A stretch of 64,000 bases of DNA. Source: Bacteroides sp. CAG:545. GTDB taxonomy: Bacteria > Bacteroidota > Bacteroidia > Bacteroidales > UBA932. This document shows, piece by piece, positions 63,830-64,000 of this stretch. Made by a program: the position numbers and the translations under genes. The notes below the pieces were generated by a model. That model saw only the letters and a list, made by a program, of their open reading frames with translations. It was not told the DNA's origin and ran no database searches. The stretch spans positions 78,320 through 142,319 of the forward strand of contig HF996027.1 of NCBI GenBank assembly GCA_000432515.1, given 5' to 3'. The stretch's first letter is position 1. Every line of letters begins with the position of its first letter.

Positions 63830-64000
63830 TTATTTTAGCTTGTCATACTCCTCATCGCTAACAGCCTCCAGCCACTCGTTGGATGTGTTCTCGCCAGGTA
63901 TTTCAAAGGCGAGATGGGCAAACCAGCTGTCTTTTGCAGCACCATGCCAATGCTTCACGTTGGCAGGAATATGGATGACTGTGCCTGGTAGAATCTCCTG
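63830..64000 (-). CDS. Cupin-domain protein, C-terminal part (5' end outside window)
   Basis: The last 56 codons of a cupin are visible, with IPANVKHWHGA (metal-binding His) and FAHLAFEIPGEN. The frame is open to the right edge. Small cupins of this kind often join redox enzymes such as the dehydrogenase next door. Confidence 0.8.
   Translation of the reverse strand, partial: QEILPGTVIHIPANVKHWHGAAKDSWFAHLAFEIPGENTSNEWLEAVSDEEYDKLK

Overview
The window looks like a chromosome piece from an uncultured or little-studied gut-type Bacteroidales (Bacteroidota). Support: two SusC/SusD pairs, BACON-domain surface lipoproteins, a FecI/FecR-type sigma/anti-sigma pair, Bacteroidetes-style promoters (TTTG or TTG, a 19-20 bp spacer, then TAnnTTTG) and roughly even GC. 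No rRNA, tRNA, CRISPR array or transposase was found. The genus cannot be fixed from sequence alone.

Region 1 (1-11.8 kb) is mostly housekeeping. It has the 3' part of gltB, a PiT phosphate transporter with a PhoU-like tail and a possible pho box, then a leftward cluster: GltD-like oxidoreductase, FtsE-type ATPase, endonuclease III, K+/H+ antiporter, PhoB-like regulator and PhoR-like kinase.

Region 2 (11.8-19.9 kb) is a mosaic of single genes: Fic protein, PAS protein, DUF4143-type ATPase, patatin, GH127 and a WG-repeat protein. They are separated by short direct repeats, a copy of an 85-bp dispersed repeat, and an array of five hairpins with a shared core but different outer stems. The fic gene carries an 11-bp tandem repeat that could shift frame.

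Region 3 (19.9-41.2 kb) is a polysaccharide utilisation locus: ECF sigma, FecR anti-sigma, a SusC with an STN signalling domain, SusD, a second SusC/SusD pair, two BACON lipoproteins, GH16, a truncated paralogue of a BACON protein, GH3, a metallophosphoesterase and GH36. The most economical substrate is a beta-glucan, with galactoside-bearing side chains possible.

Region 4 (41.2-62.5 kb) is rich in nucleic-acid enzymes and ATPases: SbcCD, a minimal nucleotidyltransferase with a possible HEPN remnant, a WYL regulator, a uracil-DNA-glycosylase-like protein, three tiny ORFs, an AAA/PD-(D/E)XK protein, an overlapping SNF2-MoxR-VWA operon, a leftward operon of a sigma factor, an AAA+ ATPase and an unknown protein, and a second WYL regulator. 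It resembles a defence or stress island and is the best candidate for an undescribed system. Just beyond it lie the second copy of the 85-bp repeat and a predicted structured small RNA with its own promoter and terminator.

Region 5 (62.6-64 kb) has an iron-containing alcohol dehydrogenase and the end of a cupin gene.
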